64,000 nucleotides of DNA from Flavobacterium pokkalii (GCF_014596575.1 NZ_NASZ01000015.1:36206-100205), one strand, 5' to 3'. Counted from the first letter of the stretch, positions 49,983 through 59,830 are shown. The notes: generated by a model not told the origin, from the letters alone. Made by a program: numbers and translations.

Positions 49983-51257
49983 ATGTCAAAAACAGCTATA
50001 TTAGAGATTGATGGTCAGAAGTATGAGTTTCCTATTTTTAAAGGAAGTGAAAACGAAGAAGCCATCAATATTAACAAATTAAGAGATTTAACCGGAGCGA
50101 TTACAATTGATCCGGGATTTAAAAATTCAGGTTCTTGTACTAGTGGAATTACTTTTTTAGATGGAGAACAGGGGATTTTGCGTTACAGAGGTTACGCAAT
50201 TGAAGACTTAGCTGACCAGGCTAACTTTTTAGAAGTCTCTTATCTTTTGATTTTTGGTGAATTACCTACAGCTGCTCAGTTAGAACAATTTGAAACAGAT
50301 ATCAGAAAGCATAGCTTAGTAAATGAGGAGATGAAAGGAATTATCGATGGATTCCCTAAAACGGCTCACCCAATGGGAGTTTTGGCAGCTTTAACAAGTG
50401 CTTTAACTGCTTTTAATCCTAAATCGGTAAATGTAGAGAATGAAAAAGAATTGTATCAGGCAGTTTGTAAAACGATGGGGAAATTCTTAGTAATCGCTAC
50501 CTGGACTTACAGAAAATCTATGGGGTATCCTTTAAATTATTATGATAATACAAAAGGATATGTGGAAAACTTCATGAGATTAATGTTCCAAATTCCAACA
50601 GAACCATATAAAGTAAGTCAAACAGTAATTGATGCTTTAGATAAATTATTTATTCTTCATGCTGATCACGAGCAAAACTGTTCTACTTCTACAGTAAGAA
50701 TGGTAGGTTCTTCACATGCCGGTTTATTTGCTTCTATTTCTGCCGGAGTTTCTGCTTTGTGGGGGCCTTTACATGGTGGAGCTAATCAGGCTGTATTAGA
50801 AATGTTAGAAGAGATTCACAAAAACGGAGGTGATACAGATAAATATTTGGCGAAAGCAAAAGATAAAAACGATCCGTTCCGTTTAATGGGATTCGGACAC
50901 CGTGTTTATAAGAATTTCGATCCTCGTGCAAAAATTATCAAAAAAGCGGCTAATGAAGTGTTAGGAACTTTAGGTGTTGATGATCCAATTTTGGACATTG
51001 CTAAAAAATTAGAAGCAGCAGCTTTAGAAGACGAGTACTTCAAGGCAAGAAACTTATATCCAAACGTAGATTTCTATTCCGGAATTATTTACAGAGCTTT
51101 AGGAATTCCTACTGATATGTTTACTGTAATGTTTGCTATCGGTAGATTACCGGGATGGATTGCTCAATGGAAAGAGATGCGCGAAAATAAAGAACCTATC
51201 GGAAGACCAAGACAGGTTTATACAGGTGCTCCTTTAAGAGAATTTAAAAGACCTTAA
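49983..51257 (+). CDS. gltA: citrate synthase
   Basis: 424 residues, type II (hexameric) form. Catalytic histidines lie in VGSSHAGLFAS and GFGHRVYKNFDPRA, and the aspartate in NVDFYSGIIYRALG. The N-terminal beta domain begins ILEIDGQKYEFPIFKGSE. First step of the citric acid cycle. Stands alone, with a terminator behind it. Confidence 0.98.
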   Translation: MSKTAILEIDGQKYEFPIFKGSENEEAININKLRDLTGAITIDPGFKNSGSCTSGITFLDGEQGILRYRGYAIEDLADQANFLEVSYLLIFGELPTAAQLEQFETDIRKHSLVNEEMKGIIDGFPKTAHPMGVLAALTSALTAFNPKSVNVENEKELYQAVCKTMGKFLVIATWTYRKSMGYPLNYYDNTKGYVENFMRLMFQIPTEPYKVSQTVIDALDKLFILHADHEQNCSTSTVRMVGSSHAGLFASISAGVSALWGPLHGGANQAVLEMLEEIHKNGGDTDKYLAKAKDKNDPFRLMGFGHRVYKNFDPRAKIIKKAANEVLGTLGVDDPILDIAKKLEAAALEDEYFKARNLYPNVDFYSGIIYRALGIPTDMFTVMFAIGRLPGWIAQWKEMRENKEPIGRPRQVYTGAPLREFKRP

Positions 51258-51279
51258 TAATAAAAATAATAAATCGAAG

Positions 51280-51309
51280 AAGCTTCACTGAAAAGTGGAG
51301 CTTTTTTTA
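51280..51309 (+). terminator. gltA terminator
   Basis: A 10-bp stem of aagcttcact and agtggagctt (one G-T pair) with a short loop, then a T run. It lies just ahead of ctlX. Confidence 0.85.
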
Positions 51310-51329
51310 TCTTTGGAAAAAGCAGTAAT

Positions 51330-52262
51330 ATGAAACAACTAAGTAATTCAGTTTTAATGGTGCGTCCGGTGGCTTTTCGGATGAATGAGCAAACAACGGA
51401 AAATAATCATTTTCAGAAAGAATTAAAGGGAATGTTACCTTCGGCGATAAATGCTAAAGCGCAGCAGGAATTTGACGGTTTTGTTGCCAAACTTCGTGCA
51501 GTGGGAGTGCAGGTTTTTGTGGTTGAGGATACTTTGGATACCGATACGCCGGATAGTATTTTTCCAAACAATTGGATTTCTTTTCATGAAAACGGAGATG
51601 TGGTTTTGTATCCTATGTTTGCTGAAAATCGCAGAAATGAACGAAGAGAAGATGTTTTAGACTTTTTAGAGGAAAAAGGTTTTGTGATTGAAAATGTAGT
51701 CGATTTTTCCTCGGCAGAAGAAGAAGGTATGTTTCTTGAAGGAACCGGTAGTTTGGTTTTGGACAGAGCTAATTCGAAAGCGTATTGTGCTTTGTCGCCA
51801 AGAGCTGACGAGGAATTGTTTATCGAATTTTGTGAAGATTTTGATTGTGCGCCTGTTATTTTTGAAGCCTTTCATACGGTTAACGGAAAAAAGGAACTGG
51901 TTTATCATACCAATGTGATGATGAGTGTGGGAGAGGATTTTGTGGTAATTTGTGCAGATATGATTGCCGATAAAAAAGAACGCAAAATGGTTTTGGATAG
52001 TTTGAGAGCCGATAATAAAGATATTATTTTGATTACAGAAACTCAGGTGAATAATTTCGCTGGTAATGTTTTGCAGCTTTTAGGGGCTGATAAAAAATAT
52101 ATTGTAATGAGTGAAGCTGCGCGCAAAGTATTAACCGTGAAACAAATAACGCAGTTGGAGCAATATGGGGAAATATTGAGTTCAGATTTAGATACGATTG
52201 AAGCCTGTGGAGGTGGAAGTGCCCGCTGTATGTTGGCGGAGATTTTTTTACCAAGAGCTTAA
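51330..52262 (+). CDS. ctlX: citrulline utilization hydrolase CtlX (amidinotransferase fold)
   Basis: 310 residues. The family start SNSVLMVRPVAFRMNEQT is clear. The pentein active-site residues lie in FLEGTGSLVLDR (Glu), FEAFHTVNG plus YHTNVMMSVG (His) and ACGGGSARCMLAEIF (Cys near the end). It probably hydrolyses citrulline or a related guanidino compound. The 29-nt distance from the next gene suggests co-transcription. Confidence 0.9.
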   Translation: MKQLSNSVLMVRPVAFRMNEQTTENNHFQKELKGMLPSAINAKAQQEFDGFVAKLRAVGVQVFVVEDTLDTDTPDSIFPNNWISFHENGDVVLYPMFAENRRNERREDVLDFLEEKGFVIENVVDFSSAEEEGMFLEGTGSLVLDRANSKAYCALSPRADEELFIEFCEDFDCAPVIFEAFHTVNGKKELVYHTNVMMSVGEDFVVICADMIADKKERKMVLDSLRADNKDIILITETQVNNFAGNVLQLLGADKKYIVMSEAARKVLTVKQITQLEQYGEILSSDLDTIEACGGGSARCMLAEIFLPRA

Positions 52263-52291
52263 ATGTCATTTATTGAATAAAAATAAATTCA

Positions 52292-52657
52292 ATGGGAAAT
52301 AAAAAAACTTTAGTATTAGGTGCTTCAATCCACTCTTTTAGGTATTCTTTTATGGCGATTCATTCGCTTGTTGAAAAAGGACATACTGTAATTGCTATTG
52401 GCAGAGATCAGGGAGATGTAGCCGGCGTTAAGATTCAAAATAAAAAAAATCCTTTGGAAGAAATTGATACCGTTACGATGTATTTGAATCCGAGGAATCA
52501 ACGGGATTATTACAATTATATTCTTGAGACAAAACCCAAGCGTGTTATTTTTAATCCGGGAAGCGAAAATCCGGAGTTTTACCCACTTTTGGAATCGCAT
52601 CAAATTAAAGTAGAAGAAGCCTGTACTTTGGTTTTATTGGCAACGAATCAATATTAG
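52292..52657 (+). CDS. CoA-binding domain protein (YccU-like)
   Basis: 121 residues of one Rossmann-type CoA-binding domain. KKTLVLGASIHSFRYSFMA holds the dinucleotide loop and ETKPKRVIFNPGSENPEFYPLL the later strand. Family function is unknown. It is convergent with the symporter. Confidence 0.88.
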   Translation: MGNKKTLVLGASIHSFRYSFMAIHSLVEKGHTVIAIGRDQGDVAGVKIQNKKNPLEEIDTVTMYLNPRNQRDYYNYILETKPKRVIFNPGSENPEFYPLLESHQIKVEEACTLVLLATNQY

Positions 52658-52672
52658 TTTTTAAAGAAAGTA

Positions 52673-54193
52673 TTAAAAGTCATTTTTGTTTAGAAAATGA
52701 CTTTTTTGTTTTTTGGAAATTAATAATAAACCGATCAATGTGATTAGTCCGTTGATAAGGATGAGTTCGTTGTCAAAAGTATAGTCGAACAAAAGTTTTT
52801 CGGAATTCTCACTAATGAAATAAGTTATTGCAGGAGCGGCAAGGCAAATTATCGGAACGTATTTGTCTATTATCGTTTTTGATTTGTACAAAAGACCAAA
52901 ACCATATAAACCTAAGAGCGGTCCGTAAGTATAAGAAGCGACTTTGAAAATCATTCCTACTACAGAGCTGTCGTTAATCGCGTTAAAAATGATAATAACG
53001 AGAAACATCAGGAATGAAAAACCAAGATGGATGCGGTGTCTGGTTCGGATGATGTTGGGTTTGTTAGCCTTTTCGGTTTTGTCCATGCCTAAAAAATCTA
53101 CGCAAAAAGAAGTCGTTAAGGCGGTTAAAGCCGAATCGGTTGTGGCAAAAGTGGCGGCAGTGAGTCCCAGTAAGAAAACAATGGAAGGAATTAAATCTAA
53201 ATGGTGAAAGGCGATTTCGGGAAAAAGCAAATCGGTTCTGGGTTTTCCTGTGATGAAATCTTTTGGGATTTCGATGCCGTTTTTGGCAGCAAAAATATAG
53301 AGCAACGCACCAACACTCAAGAAAAAAAGGTTGATGATGACAAAGATTCCGGTAAAAGTAAACATGTTTTTTTGTGCTTCGCGAATGTTAATACAGCTCA
53401 GGTTTTTTTGCATCAAATCCTGGTCGAGTCCCACCATTGCGATTGTTGCAAAAATGCCGCCCAGAATTTGCTTGACAAAATGAAATTTTGAAGTAACAAA
53501 GTGATCCAGAAAGAAAATTTGAGAATAATTGCTGTTTTTTACTTCGTTAAAAGCCTGAAAAATGCTCAGGTTGAGTTTTTGGCAAATGAAATAGATTGTT
53601 AGTACAACTGCGCTGACTAGGAAAAAAGTTTGTAAAGTATCGGTAATGATAATGGTTTTTAAGCCGCCCCGATAGGTGTAGGTAAAAATTAAAGCCAATG
53701 CAATAAGTACGGTAACGGCAAAAGGGATTTGATAATAGTCAAACACAAAGCGTTGCAGCACAATTACGACCAGATATAATCGGAAGGCGGAGCCAATGGT
53801 TCGGCTAATCAGAAAAATAGAAGCGGCAGTTTTGTAGGAATAAGATCCTAAGCGATGTTCGATGAATCCGTAAATTGAAGTAAGATTCATTCGGTAATAT
53901 AAAGGCAAAAGTACTTTGGCTACGATAATAAAACCGATGGCATTACCCAAAACAAACTGAAAATATTTAAACTGTTCGCCGTTGGGGGAGCCTACTTCTC
54001 CAGGAACGGAAATAAAAGTCACTCCGGATAAGGCGGTGCCAATCATTCCAAAAGCCACCAAATACCATTTGGCATTTTTGTTTGCTTTAAAAAAAGCATC
54101 ATTACTATTATTGTTTTTACTACTGAAATGGGCGATGGCAAATAATATTCCGAAGTAAATGATAATGAGTAAAAGAATGTTGGCTGGTGTCAT
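52673..54193 (-). CDS. sodium:solute symporter family transporter
   Basis: 506 residues from the chosen start MTPANILLL at 54193; the longer frame adds 14 residues that are not membrane-like. About 13 hydrophobic segments. Core motifs are GTALSGVTFISVPGEVG in the first repeat and TAATFATTDSALTALTTSFCVDFLG in the later one, with Na+ site residues of the LeuT fold. SSS members import sugars, amino acids, sialic acid or other solutes; the substrate is unknown. Its 3' end overlaps a terminator for the convergent gene. Confidence 0.88.
   Translation of the reverse strand: MTPANILLLIIIYFGILFAIAHFSSKNNNSNDAFFKANKNAKWYLVAFGMIGTALSGVTFISVPGEVGSPNGEQFKYFQFVLGNAIGFIIVAKVLLPLYYRMNLTSIYGFIEHRLGSYSYKTAASIFLISRTIGSAFRLYLVVIVLQRFVFDYYQIPFAVTVLIALALIFTYTYRGGLKTIIITDTLQTFFLVSAVVLTIYFICQKLNLSIFQAFNEVKNSNYSQIFFLDHFVTSKFHFVKQILGGIFATIAMVGLDQDLMQKNLSCINIREAQKNMFTFTGIFVIINLFFLSVGALLYIFAAKNGIEIPKDFITGKPRTDLLFPEIAFHHLDLIPSIVFLLGLTAATFATTDSALTALTTSFCVDFLGMDKTEKANKPNIIRTRHRIHLGFSFLMFLVIIIFNAINDSSVVGMIFKVASYTYGPLLGLYGFGLLYKSKTIIDKYVPIICLAAPAITYFISENSEKLLFDYTFDNELILINGLITLIGLLLISKKQKSHFLNKNDF
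52676..52708 (+). terminator. terminator overlapping the symporter 3' end
   Basis: aaaagtcatttt (52676-52687) pairs with aaaatgactttt (52695-52706), followed by T. It ends the CtlX/CoA-binding unit but lies within the last 12 codons of the symporter gene on the other strand. Confidence 0.65.
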
Positions 54194-54290
54194 TGGGCTG
54201 AATTTGTTCTGACTAAAATACGGTTTTTTACACAAGGACGGACGGGCTTCATTTATGATTTAAAAAAGTGGCGGATTTTTGAATAATCCA

Positions 54291-54319
54291 TTGTTTCAAC
54301 TAACAAATCATTACATTTG
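54291..54319 (+). promoter_or_regulatory. recR promoter, near-leaderless
   Basis: TTG at 54291-54293, an 18-nt spacer and TACATTTG at 54312-54319. The ATG follows after 5 nt. Confidence 0.65.
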
Positions 54320-54324
54320 CAACT

Positions 54325-54945
54325 ATGGAATTTTCTTCAAAATTATTAGAAAAAGCAGTTAATGAAATTTCGCAATTGCCCGGAATAGGTAAGCGCACCG
54401 CTTTGCGATTAGTGTTGCATTTACTTAAGCAGCCAAAAGAACAAACCGGTTTTTTAACGCAGGCATTGACAGCGATGCGCGAGGAGATTAAATTTTGCGA
54501 AAGCTGTCATAATATTTCGGATACGGCTGTTTGTGAAATTTGTAGTAATACCAATAGGAACCATCAGATAGTTTGTGTGGTTGAAGATATTCGTGACGTA
54601 ATGGCTATCGAAAACACGGGGCAGTTTAAAGGTATTTATCATGTTTTGGGAGGGAAAATTTCACCGATTGATGGTGTGGGGCCAAGTCAGTTGAAGATTG
54701 CAACTTTAGTTGACAAAGTAAAGTCTGGAAAACTTTCTGAGGTTATTTTTGCTTTGAGTTCCACGATGGAAGGCGATACCACGAATTTTTATATTTATAA
54801 ACAAATTGCCGATTCAGGCATTGTGATTTCTACCATTGCCCGAGGAATTGCGGTAGGTGACGAACTGGAATATGCTGACGAGGTAACTTTAGGAAGAAGT
54901 ATTTTGCAGCGTTTGCCTTTTGAAAAGGCTATTAAAAATAATTAA
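54325..54945 (+). CDS. recR: recombination mediator protein RecR
   Basis: 206 residues. Helix-hairpin-helix [13 protein letters not shown], then the zinc finger with Cys58, Cys61, Cys70 and Cys73, then the TOPRIM part ([14 protein letters not shown]) and the Walker-B-like [13 protein letters not shown]. It loads RecA at gaps with RecO. The gene precedes the polysaccharide locus. Confidence 0.97.
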   Translation: MEFSSKLLEKAVNEISQLPGIGKRTALRLVLHLLKQPKEQTGFLTQALTAMREEIKFCESCHNISDTAVCEICSNTNRNHQIVCVVEDIRDVMAIENTGQFKGIYHVLGGKISPIDGVGPSQLKIATLVDKVKSGKLSEVIFALSSTMEGDTTNFYIYKQIADSGIVISTIARGIAVGDELEYADEVTLGRSILQRLPFEKAIKNN

Positions 54946-54985
54946 TTTGGGTTCAACAAGGCTTTTAATATCGTAAACGAAAAGC

Positions 54986-54993
54986 TATATTTG
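54986..54993 (+). promoter_or_regulatory. candidate promoter -7 box of the polysaccharide export genes
   Basis: TATATTTG 17 nt before the export-protein start; a -33 box is not obvious. Confidence 0.4.
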
Positions 54994-55010
54994 TTATTTA
55001 AAAGAATAAA

Positions 55011-55799
55011 ATGGGTAAATATCTGTTGGGTTTCTGGCTAACTGTGAGTCTATTGTTGTCTTCCTGTATTTCAAGAAGGGATTTGGTGTATTTGCAAAAT
55101 AAAAATGAAACTACTGCTGAAACAACTATTTCGGAAGTGGTGTCTAAACCGTATCGCTTGCAAACGAATGATGTGCTGAGTATTAGTATCAAAGCCAATG
55201 ACCCAAAATTGGTTGAGATTTTCAATACTACCAATCAGGGAGAAGCTGCAAAATCGGAAGCTGCTTTGTATTTTAACGGTTTTACCGTAGATGATCACGG
55301 GAATATCCGGATGCCTATTTTGGGAGAATTAAACGTTATCGGTTATACGCTGGATGAAGTGAGACAGCGAATTGAGAAACAATTGCTGGAGGAATATTTT
55401 AGAAAGGAAGCTAATATTTTTGTCATCGTAAAACTGGCCGGTTTTCGTTACACAATTAATGGAGAAGTAGGAAGTACAGGTACTAAAACCCTGTTTCAGG
55501 AACATGTAACTATTCTGGAAGCGGTTGCTAATGCGGGAGACATCACTCTTTTGGGGAATCGAAAGGCGGTAAGTATCATCAGAAAAACACCAACAGGAAG
55601 TGAAATACACGATATTGATTTGACGGATAGCAACGTGATAAATTCGCCTTATTTTTACCTGCAGCCTAATGATTATATTTATGTAAAACCCCTCAGACAA
55701 AAAACCTGGGGAACCGGAAAAACAGGAATAGAATCTTTGGGTACGATATTGACTTTGATATCCTTAGGAACAACAGTTTTGTTATTGTTAAAAAGATAA
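55011..55799 (+). CDS. polysaccharide export lipoprotein (Wza/OPX type)
   Basis: 262 residues. Signal with the lipobox LLLSSC, then the poly-export domain (YRLQTNDVLSISIKANDPKL; DDHGNIRMPILGELNVIG) and an SLBB-type domain (NGEVGSTGTKTLFQEHVTILEAV). It ends in a hydrophobic segment (LGTILTLISLGTTVLLLLKR) which probably spans the outer membrane as a single helix. It forms the outer-membrane exit of a capsule or exopolysaccharide. 16 nt before the kinase gene. Confidence 0.9.
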   Translation: MGKYLLGFWLTVSLLLSSCISRRDLVYLQNKNETTAETTISEVVSKPYRLQTNDVLSISIKANDPKLVEIFNTTNQGEAAKSEAALYFNGFTVDDHGNIRMPILGELNVIGYTLDEVRQRIEKQLLEEYFRKEANIFVIVKLAGFRYTINGEVGSTGTKTLFQEHVTILEAVANAGDITLLGNRKAVSIIRKTPTGSEIHDIDLTDSNVINSPYFYLQPNDYIYVKPLRQKTWGTGKTGIESLGTILTLISLGTTVLLLLKR

Positions 55800-55815
55800 A
55801 ATACATTTCTAAAAA

Positions 55816-58263
55816 ATGTTAGATATAAAAGACTTTTCCATTTTTGATAACCAGCTTAGTTTTGATTTCAAAGGCTTATTGCTAAAGATATTGAGCTATT
55901 GGAAATGGTTTTTACTGAGTTTAATTATCGCTTTAATCATTGCGTATCAGGTAAATATTCGAAAAGAGAAAATTTACCAAATGGAAACTTTGATTTCTGT
56001 TAAGGAAGAAAGTAATCCGTTGTTTACGTCTAATACCAGTCTGACTTTTAACTGGGGTGGTGTTTCCGACCAGATGCAGACAATTTCTACGACTTTGCGA
56101 TCCCGCTCCCATAACGAATTGGTTGTTGATAAATTACAATTTTACATTGACTATCTGGAGCAGCAAAAATACAATATGGTCGATGCTTACGGAGCTGTTC
56201 CGTTTTATGTTGAAATTGATAAAAACAAAGGGCAACTGTCCGGAAACCTGATTGGGATTACTTTTGTAAGCGAATCTAAATATCAGATTAAAATTCCTTT
56301 TCAGGGAAATTCGGCTTCTTTGGTTCGTTACGCGGACAATTCTTATAGTAATACAGCTGTAGAAGCCGGGGATTTTGTAAAAACATATACTGTAGGTGAA
56401 GCTGTGAATTTACCTTTTTTGCATTGGCGATTGTTTATAAAAGAGAATCCGGGTTTTTATAAGGACAAAGAATATTTTGTACGCTTTAATAATTTTGACG
56501 GTGTTGTGGGACGCTATCGTGGAATTGATGTGAATCCGGACGAAAAAGGCGCTTCGATTCTTACTTTACGATTACAGGGCGCCAACAAAGCCCGAATGGT
56601 GGAATACCTCAATGCGACGGTGAATATGTTAATCAAAAGACAATTGGATAACAAGAATAAGTTTGCTACCAATACGATTGCTTTTATTGACAGCACTTTG
56701 GTCGCGATGGAAGCCCAATTGAAAACGACCGGAGATGAATTAAAATCATTTAAAAAGACGAATGATGTTTACAATCTGGAAGACGGCGGTGCTAAATTTT
56801 CGGATAAAATTTTGCAGTATGATGTTGAAAAAGATGCTATTGCCAGAAAATTGTCTTATTACAATTCGCTTAAGGCATATTTAAAAAACAGTGTTGATTA
56901 TTCGAAACTTCCGGCGCCATCTGTAGCCGGAATTGACGATCCGAATATTGTAGCTAATATTTCTAAATTGATTGCACTTTCAACCCAGCGTTCAGAAATG
57001 GCTTATGCGGTAAAGAGTGATAAGATTTTCAGGGAATTTGACAGTCAGATGGAAGCGGTTAAAAGTGTTTTGCTGGAAAATATTTTTACTGCCAAAGCGG
57101 CACTACAGTTTGATTTGAATTTGGTAAACAGCAAAATCAATCAGGCTGAGGGAAATATCAAACGCTTGCCGGATGACCAGCAGGAGTTGATTAAAATTAA
57201 GCGGAAATACGATTTAAGCGATAATATTTACAGTACATTTCTTCAAAAAAGGAGTGAAGCCGATATTGTAAAAGCGGCTAATTTGTCGGATATTCATTTT
57301 ATTGATCCGGCTAAAGATGTGGGTGGGGGCTTGATTGGGCCTAAAACTTCGGTTAATTATGTGTTGGCTATTTTTCTGGGGTTAACACTTCCTTTGGTGT
57401 TTGTTTTTATGCTCTTTTTTATCAATAATTCGATCCAGAATGCCGAAGATGTGAGCAAGCAAACGCAGATTCCTGTGATTGGAGTAGTGGGTGTGTATAA
57501 GGATAAAGGCGAATTGGCCGTTTTTGAAAAGCCTAAATCAGCTTTGTCTGAATCGTTTCGGGCTATTCGTTCTTCTTTACAGTTTTTGTATAAAAAGCAA
57601 CATGTAGAAGGCGGAAAAACCCTGATGATTACCTCTTCCATTAGTGGGGAAGGAAAAACCTTTTGTTCGATTAATATCGCTACTGTTTTTGCCTTGAGCG
57701 AAAAGAAAACGGTAATTGTCGGTTTGGATTTGCGAAAACCTAAATTGGCTGAAGAATTCAATTTGTCCAATGATGTTGGGGTGGTGAATTATTTGATAAA
57801 GCAAAAAAATCTAAAAGAAATTACCAATTCCACTCCGATTCCTTATTTGGATGTGATTCTTTCGGGGCCTGTACCGCCAAATCCTTCGGAGTTGATTATC
57901 GGGGAAGTTATGGCGGATTTAATAAGTGAATTGAAAAAAGAATACGATTATATTATTTTGGATACGCCGCCGGTTGGTTTGGTTTCTGATTCCTTGGAAT
58001 TAGGGCAATATGCTGATGTTAGTTTGTATATTGTTAGACAAAATATCACTAAGAAAGGCATGATTCCGTTATTGAATAACAGGGTAAAACGCGGAGAAAT
58101 GAAAAATGTGAGTATTATTCTGAACGGTTTTGAAAACAAAGCTAAATATGGTTCGGCTTACGGCTATGGCTACGGTTACGGAGATTATTCTAATGGTTAT
58201 CATGAAGAGGAAAAACCAAAAGGGTTTATTCAAAAACTAATTAGAAAGATTAAAAAAGTATAG
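55816..58263 (+). CDS. polysaccharide co-polymerase with BY-kinase domain (Wzc type)
   Basis: 815 residues. A Wzz domain with membrane helices near residues 27-45 (WFLLSLIIALIIAYQV) and about 515-535, separated by a periplasmic coiled coil. The BY-kinase follows: Walker A SSISGEGKT near 606, Walker A' LDLRKPK near 637, Walker B YIILDTPP near 712. The C-terminus carries a tyrosine cluster at about 777-795 (YGYGYGYGDYSNGY), the usual autophosphorylation tail. It controls chain length and export together with the lipoprotein. Immediately behind it begin the repeats. Confidence 0.95.
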   Translation: MLDIKDFSIFDNQLSFDFKGLLLKILSYWKWFLLSLIIALIIAYQVNIRKEKIYQMETLISVKEESNPLFTSNTSLTFNWGGVSDQMQTISTTLRSRSHNELVVDKLQFYIDYLEQQKYNMVDAYGAVPFYVEIDKNKGQLSGNLIGITFVSESKYQIKIPFQGNSASLVRYADNSYSNTAVEAGDFVKTYTVGEAVNLPFLHWRLFIKENPGFYKDKEYFVRFNNFDGVVGRYRGIDVNPDEKGASILTLRLQGANKARMVEYLNATVNMLIKRQLDNKNKFATNTIAFIDSTLVAMEAQLKTTGDELKSFKKTNDVYNLEDGGAKFSDKILQYDVEKDAIARKLSYYNSLKAYLKNSVDYSKLPAPSVAGIDDPNIVANISKLIALSTQRSEMAYAVKSDKIFREFDSQMEAVKSVLLENIFTAKAALQFDLNLVNSKINQAEGNIKRLPDDQQELIKIKRKYDLSDNIYSTFLQKRSEADIVKAANLSDIHFIDPAKDVGGGLIGPKTSVNYVLAIFLGLTLPLVFVFMLFFINNSIQNAEDVSKQTQIPVIGVVGVYKDKGELAVFEKPKSALSESFRAIRSSLQFLYKKQHVEGGKTLMITSSISGEGKTFCSINIATVFALSEKKTVIVGLDLRKPKLAEEFNLSNDVGVVNYLIKQKNLKEITNSTPIPYLDVILSGPVPPNPSELIIGEVMADLISELKKEYDYIILDTPPVGLVSDSLELGQYADVSLYIVRQNITKKGMIPLLNNRVKRGEMKNVSIILNGFENKAKYGSAYGYGYGYGDYSNGYHEEEKPKGFIQKLIRKIKKV

Positions 58264-58311
58264 TTTTTTTATTCATCTCAATCGGATAAGGAATTTTTGT
58301 TGTTCGGATGG

Positions 58312-58392
58312 TTCTCGATACAATTTTTAAAGCGGAGTGATTCTTAAAAATGGGATGAAATTAGTTGGCTTTAAAAATCACTCGAACTGACG
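58312..58392. repeat. junction repeat, copy A0 (right half, arm R3)
   Basis: Starts at the inner-stem sequence ttctcgata and runs to gacg. The right arm is type R3, atttttaaag with ctttaaaaat (10-bp stem, long loop). The left half is missing or degenerate. 58264-58311 holds no further feature. Confidence 0.85.
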
Positions 58393-58419
58393 AGGAGATA
58401 AGCCGATGTTGACTTTTAT

Positions 58420-58530
58420 CGTCACTTCGAGTAGCGAAGCGTATCGAGAAGTTTTGTTTCCAGAATAGTTCTCGATCCCAATTTTCAGAAAAAGCTGTTT
58501 GCATTTTCTAAAAATTTACTCGAACTGACG
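58420..58530. repeat. junction repeat, copy A1 (short left arm, R1)
   Basis: Full unit of 111 nt. Outer stem cgtcacttcgagt / actcgaactgacg-like, left arm GCGAAGC, inner stem gtatcgagaa / ttctcgat (here ending in cc), right arm R1 with attttcagaaaa and ttttctaaaaat. Linker of class 2 before it and class 1 after it. Confidence 0.92.
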
Positions 58531-58552
58531 GTTTGTGGTCTGGTGTCTGTTT

Positions 58553-58677
58553 CGTCACTTCGAGTGTTTTATGGAGTGAAACGGAATAAAACGTATCGAG
58601 AAGGCTTTGTCGCATAAGGGTTCTCGATACTTCGAAACAATTTTTGGTTGCAAATTGTTTCTCAACTCGAACTGACG
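58553..58677. repeat. junction repeat, copy A2 (long left arm, R2)
   Basis: Full unit of 125 nt. The left arm is the long form, gttttat and ataaaac around GTGAAAC. The right arm is R2, gaaacaattt and aaattgtttc. Separated from A1 by the 22-nt linker 58531-58552. Confidence 0.92.
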
Positions 58678-58699
58678 GTTTGTAGTTTTGTGTCTGCTG

Positions 58700-58712
58700 C
58701 GTCATTTCGAGT
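58700..58712. repeat. junction repeat, copy A3 (left end only)
   Basis: Only the outer-stem start cgtcatttcgagt remains after a class 1 linker. Beyond it, 58713-58846 is AT-rich, with no second half, and leads to the epimerase; nothing else was identified there. Confidence 0.7.
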
Positions 58713-58846
58713 ATTTTGGTTTGAAAAAGTTGAATTTTAAAAGGCTTTTGAATAAGGATAAGTTTTTGTAGTTCTGATGGTTTTTGATTTGAACGGATGG
58801 TTTTACAATCTTTTAAATAAGGTTTTAGTTGTATTTTAAATAAAAA

Positions 58847-59830
58847 ATGAGAGAAATAACCAATTATACGATTTTAATAACAGGAGGAGCCGGTTTTATC
58901 GGTTCTAATTTGTGTGCGTATTTTTTAGACAAAGGAAACAAAGTGATTTGTCTGGATAATTTTGCGACAGGACACCGTCACAATTTGAAAAATTTTATAG
59001 ATAATCCTGATTTTACATTAATTGAAGGAGATATTCGAAATTTGGAGGATTGTAAAAAAGCGGTAGCAGGAGTAGATTTTGTATTGCATCAGGCGGCTTT
59101 GGGTTCGGTGCCGCGCTCTATTAAGGATCCTGTTACGACGAATGATGTCAATGTTTCTGGTTTTTTGAATATGCTTCAGGCGGCTACCGAAGTTAAGGTA
59201 AAACGTTTTGTGTATGCAGCCAGTTCTTCTACTTACGGGGATTCCGTTGGTTTGCCAAAAGTGGAAGAGGTTATCGGAAAACCGCTTTCGCCTTATGCGA
59301 TTACCAAATACGTTAACGAATTGTATGCCGAGATTTTCAGTAAAACTTACGGAATAGAAACGATTGGGTTGCGTTATTTTAATGTTTTTGGCAGAAAACA
59401 GGATCCAAAAGGAGCTTATGCGGCGGTAATTCCTAAATTTGTCATGCAATTAATGCAGCATGAAAGGATCACGATAAACGGAGACGGTAATCATTCCCGT
59501 GATTTTACCTATATCGATAATGTGATTCAGATGAACGAATTGGCGATAGCCACGGATAATCCAAAAGCGGTTAATACGGTTTACAATACGGCTTATGGCG
59601 ATCGCAATACGCTGAATGATTTGGTGGGCTATTTAAAAGAATATTTAAGTAAATATGATTCAAAAATTGCTGCTGTGGAAGTGATTCACGGGCCTAATCG
59701 AGCCGGAGATATTCCGCATTCTTTAGCGAGTATTGATAAGGCAAAAGAATTGTTAGGCTATAATCCAAAATACTCTTTGCAGGAAGGGTTGAAGATAGCG
59801 GTGGATTGGTATTGGGAGAATTTGAGATAG
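58847..59830 (+). CDS. UDP-N-acetylhexosamine C4-epimerase (WbpP/TviC type SDR)
   Basis: 327-residue extended short-chain dehydrogenase. The NAD loop GGAGFIGSN is at about 13-21, and the catalytic YxxxK is Tyr150-Lys154 in SPYAITKYVNEL. The segments LHQAALGSVPRSI, RYFNVFGRKQDPKGAYAAVIPKF (in two pieces) and SRDFTYIDN match the WbpP group, which interconverts UDP-GlcNAc with UDP-GalNAc or their uronates. It would supply N-acetylgalactosamine-type sugars to the polysaccharide. It lies between repeat cluster A and the small helical protein. Confidence 0.88.
   Translation: MREITNYTILITGGAGFIGSNLCAYFLDKGNKVICLDNFATGHRHNLKNFIDNPDFTLIEGDIRNLEDCKKAVAGVDFVLHQAALGSVPRSIKDPVTTNDVNVSGFLNMLQAATEVKVKRFVYAASSSTYGDSVGLPKVEEVIGKPLSPYAITKYVNELYAEIFSKTYGIETIGLRYFNVFGRKQDPKGAYAAVIPKFVMQLMQHERITINGDGNHSRDFTYIDNVIQMNELAIATDNPKAVNTVYNTAYGDRNTLNDLVGYLKEYLSKYDSKIAAVEVIHGPNRAGDIPHSLASIDKAKELLGYNPKYSLQEGLKIAVDWYWENLR

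Noticed and set aside
58508..58705. Open frame on the minus strand within repeats (also at 62766-63014 and 63621-63815) with recurrent KPSVRVEKQF-like peptides
   Set aside because: The peptides recur only because the repeat units recur; they follow the repeat and linker boundaries, have no promoter and are translations of palindromic DNA.
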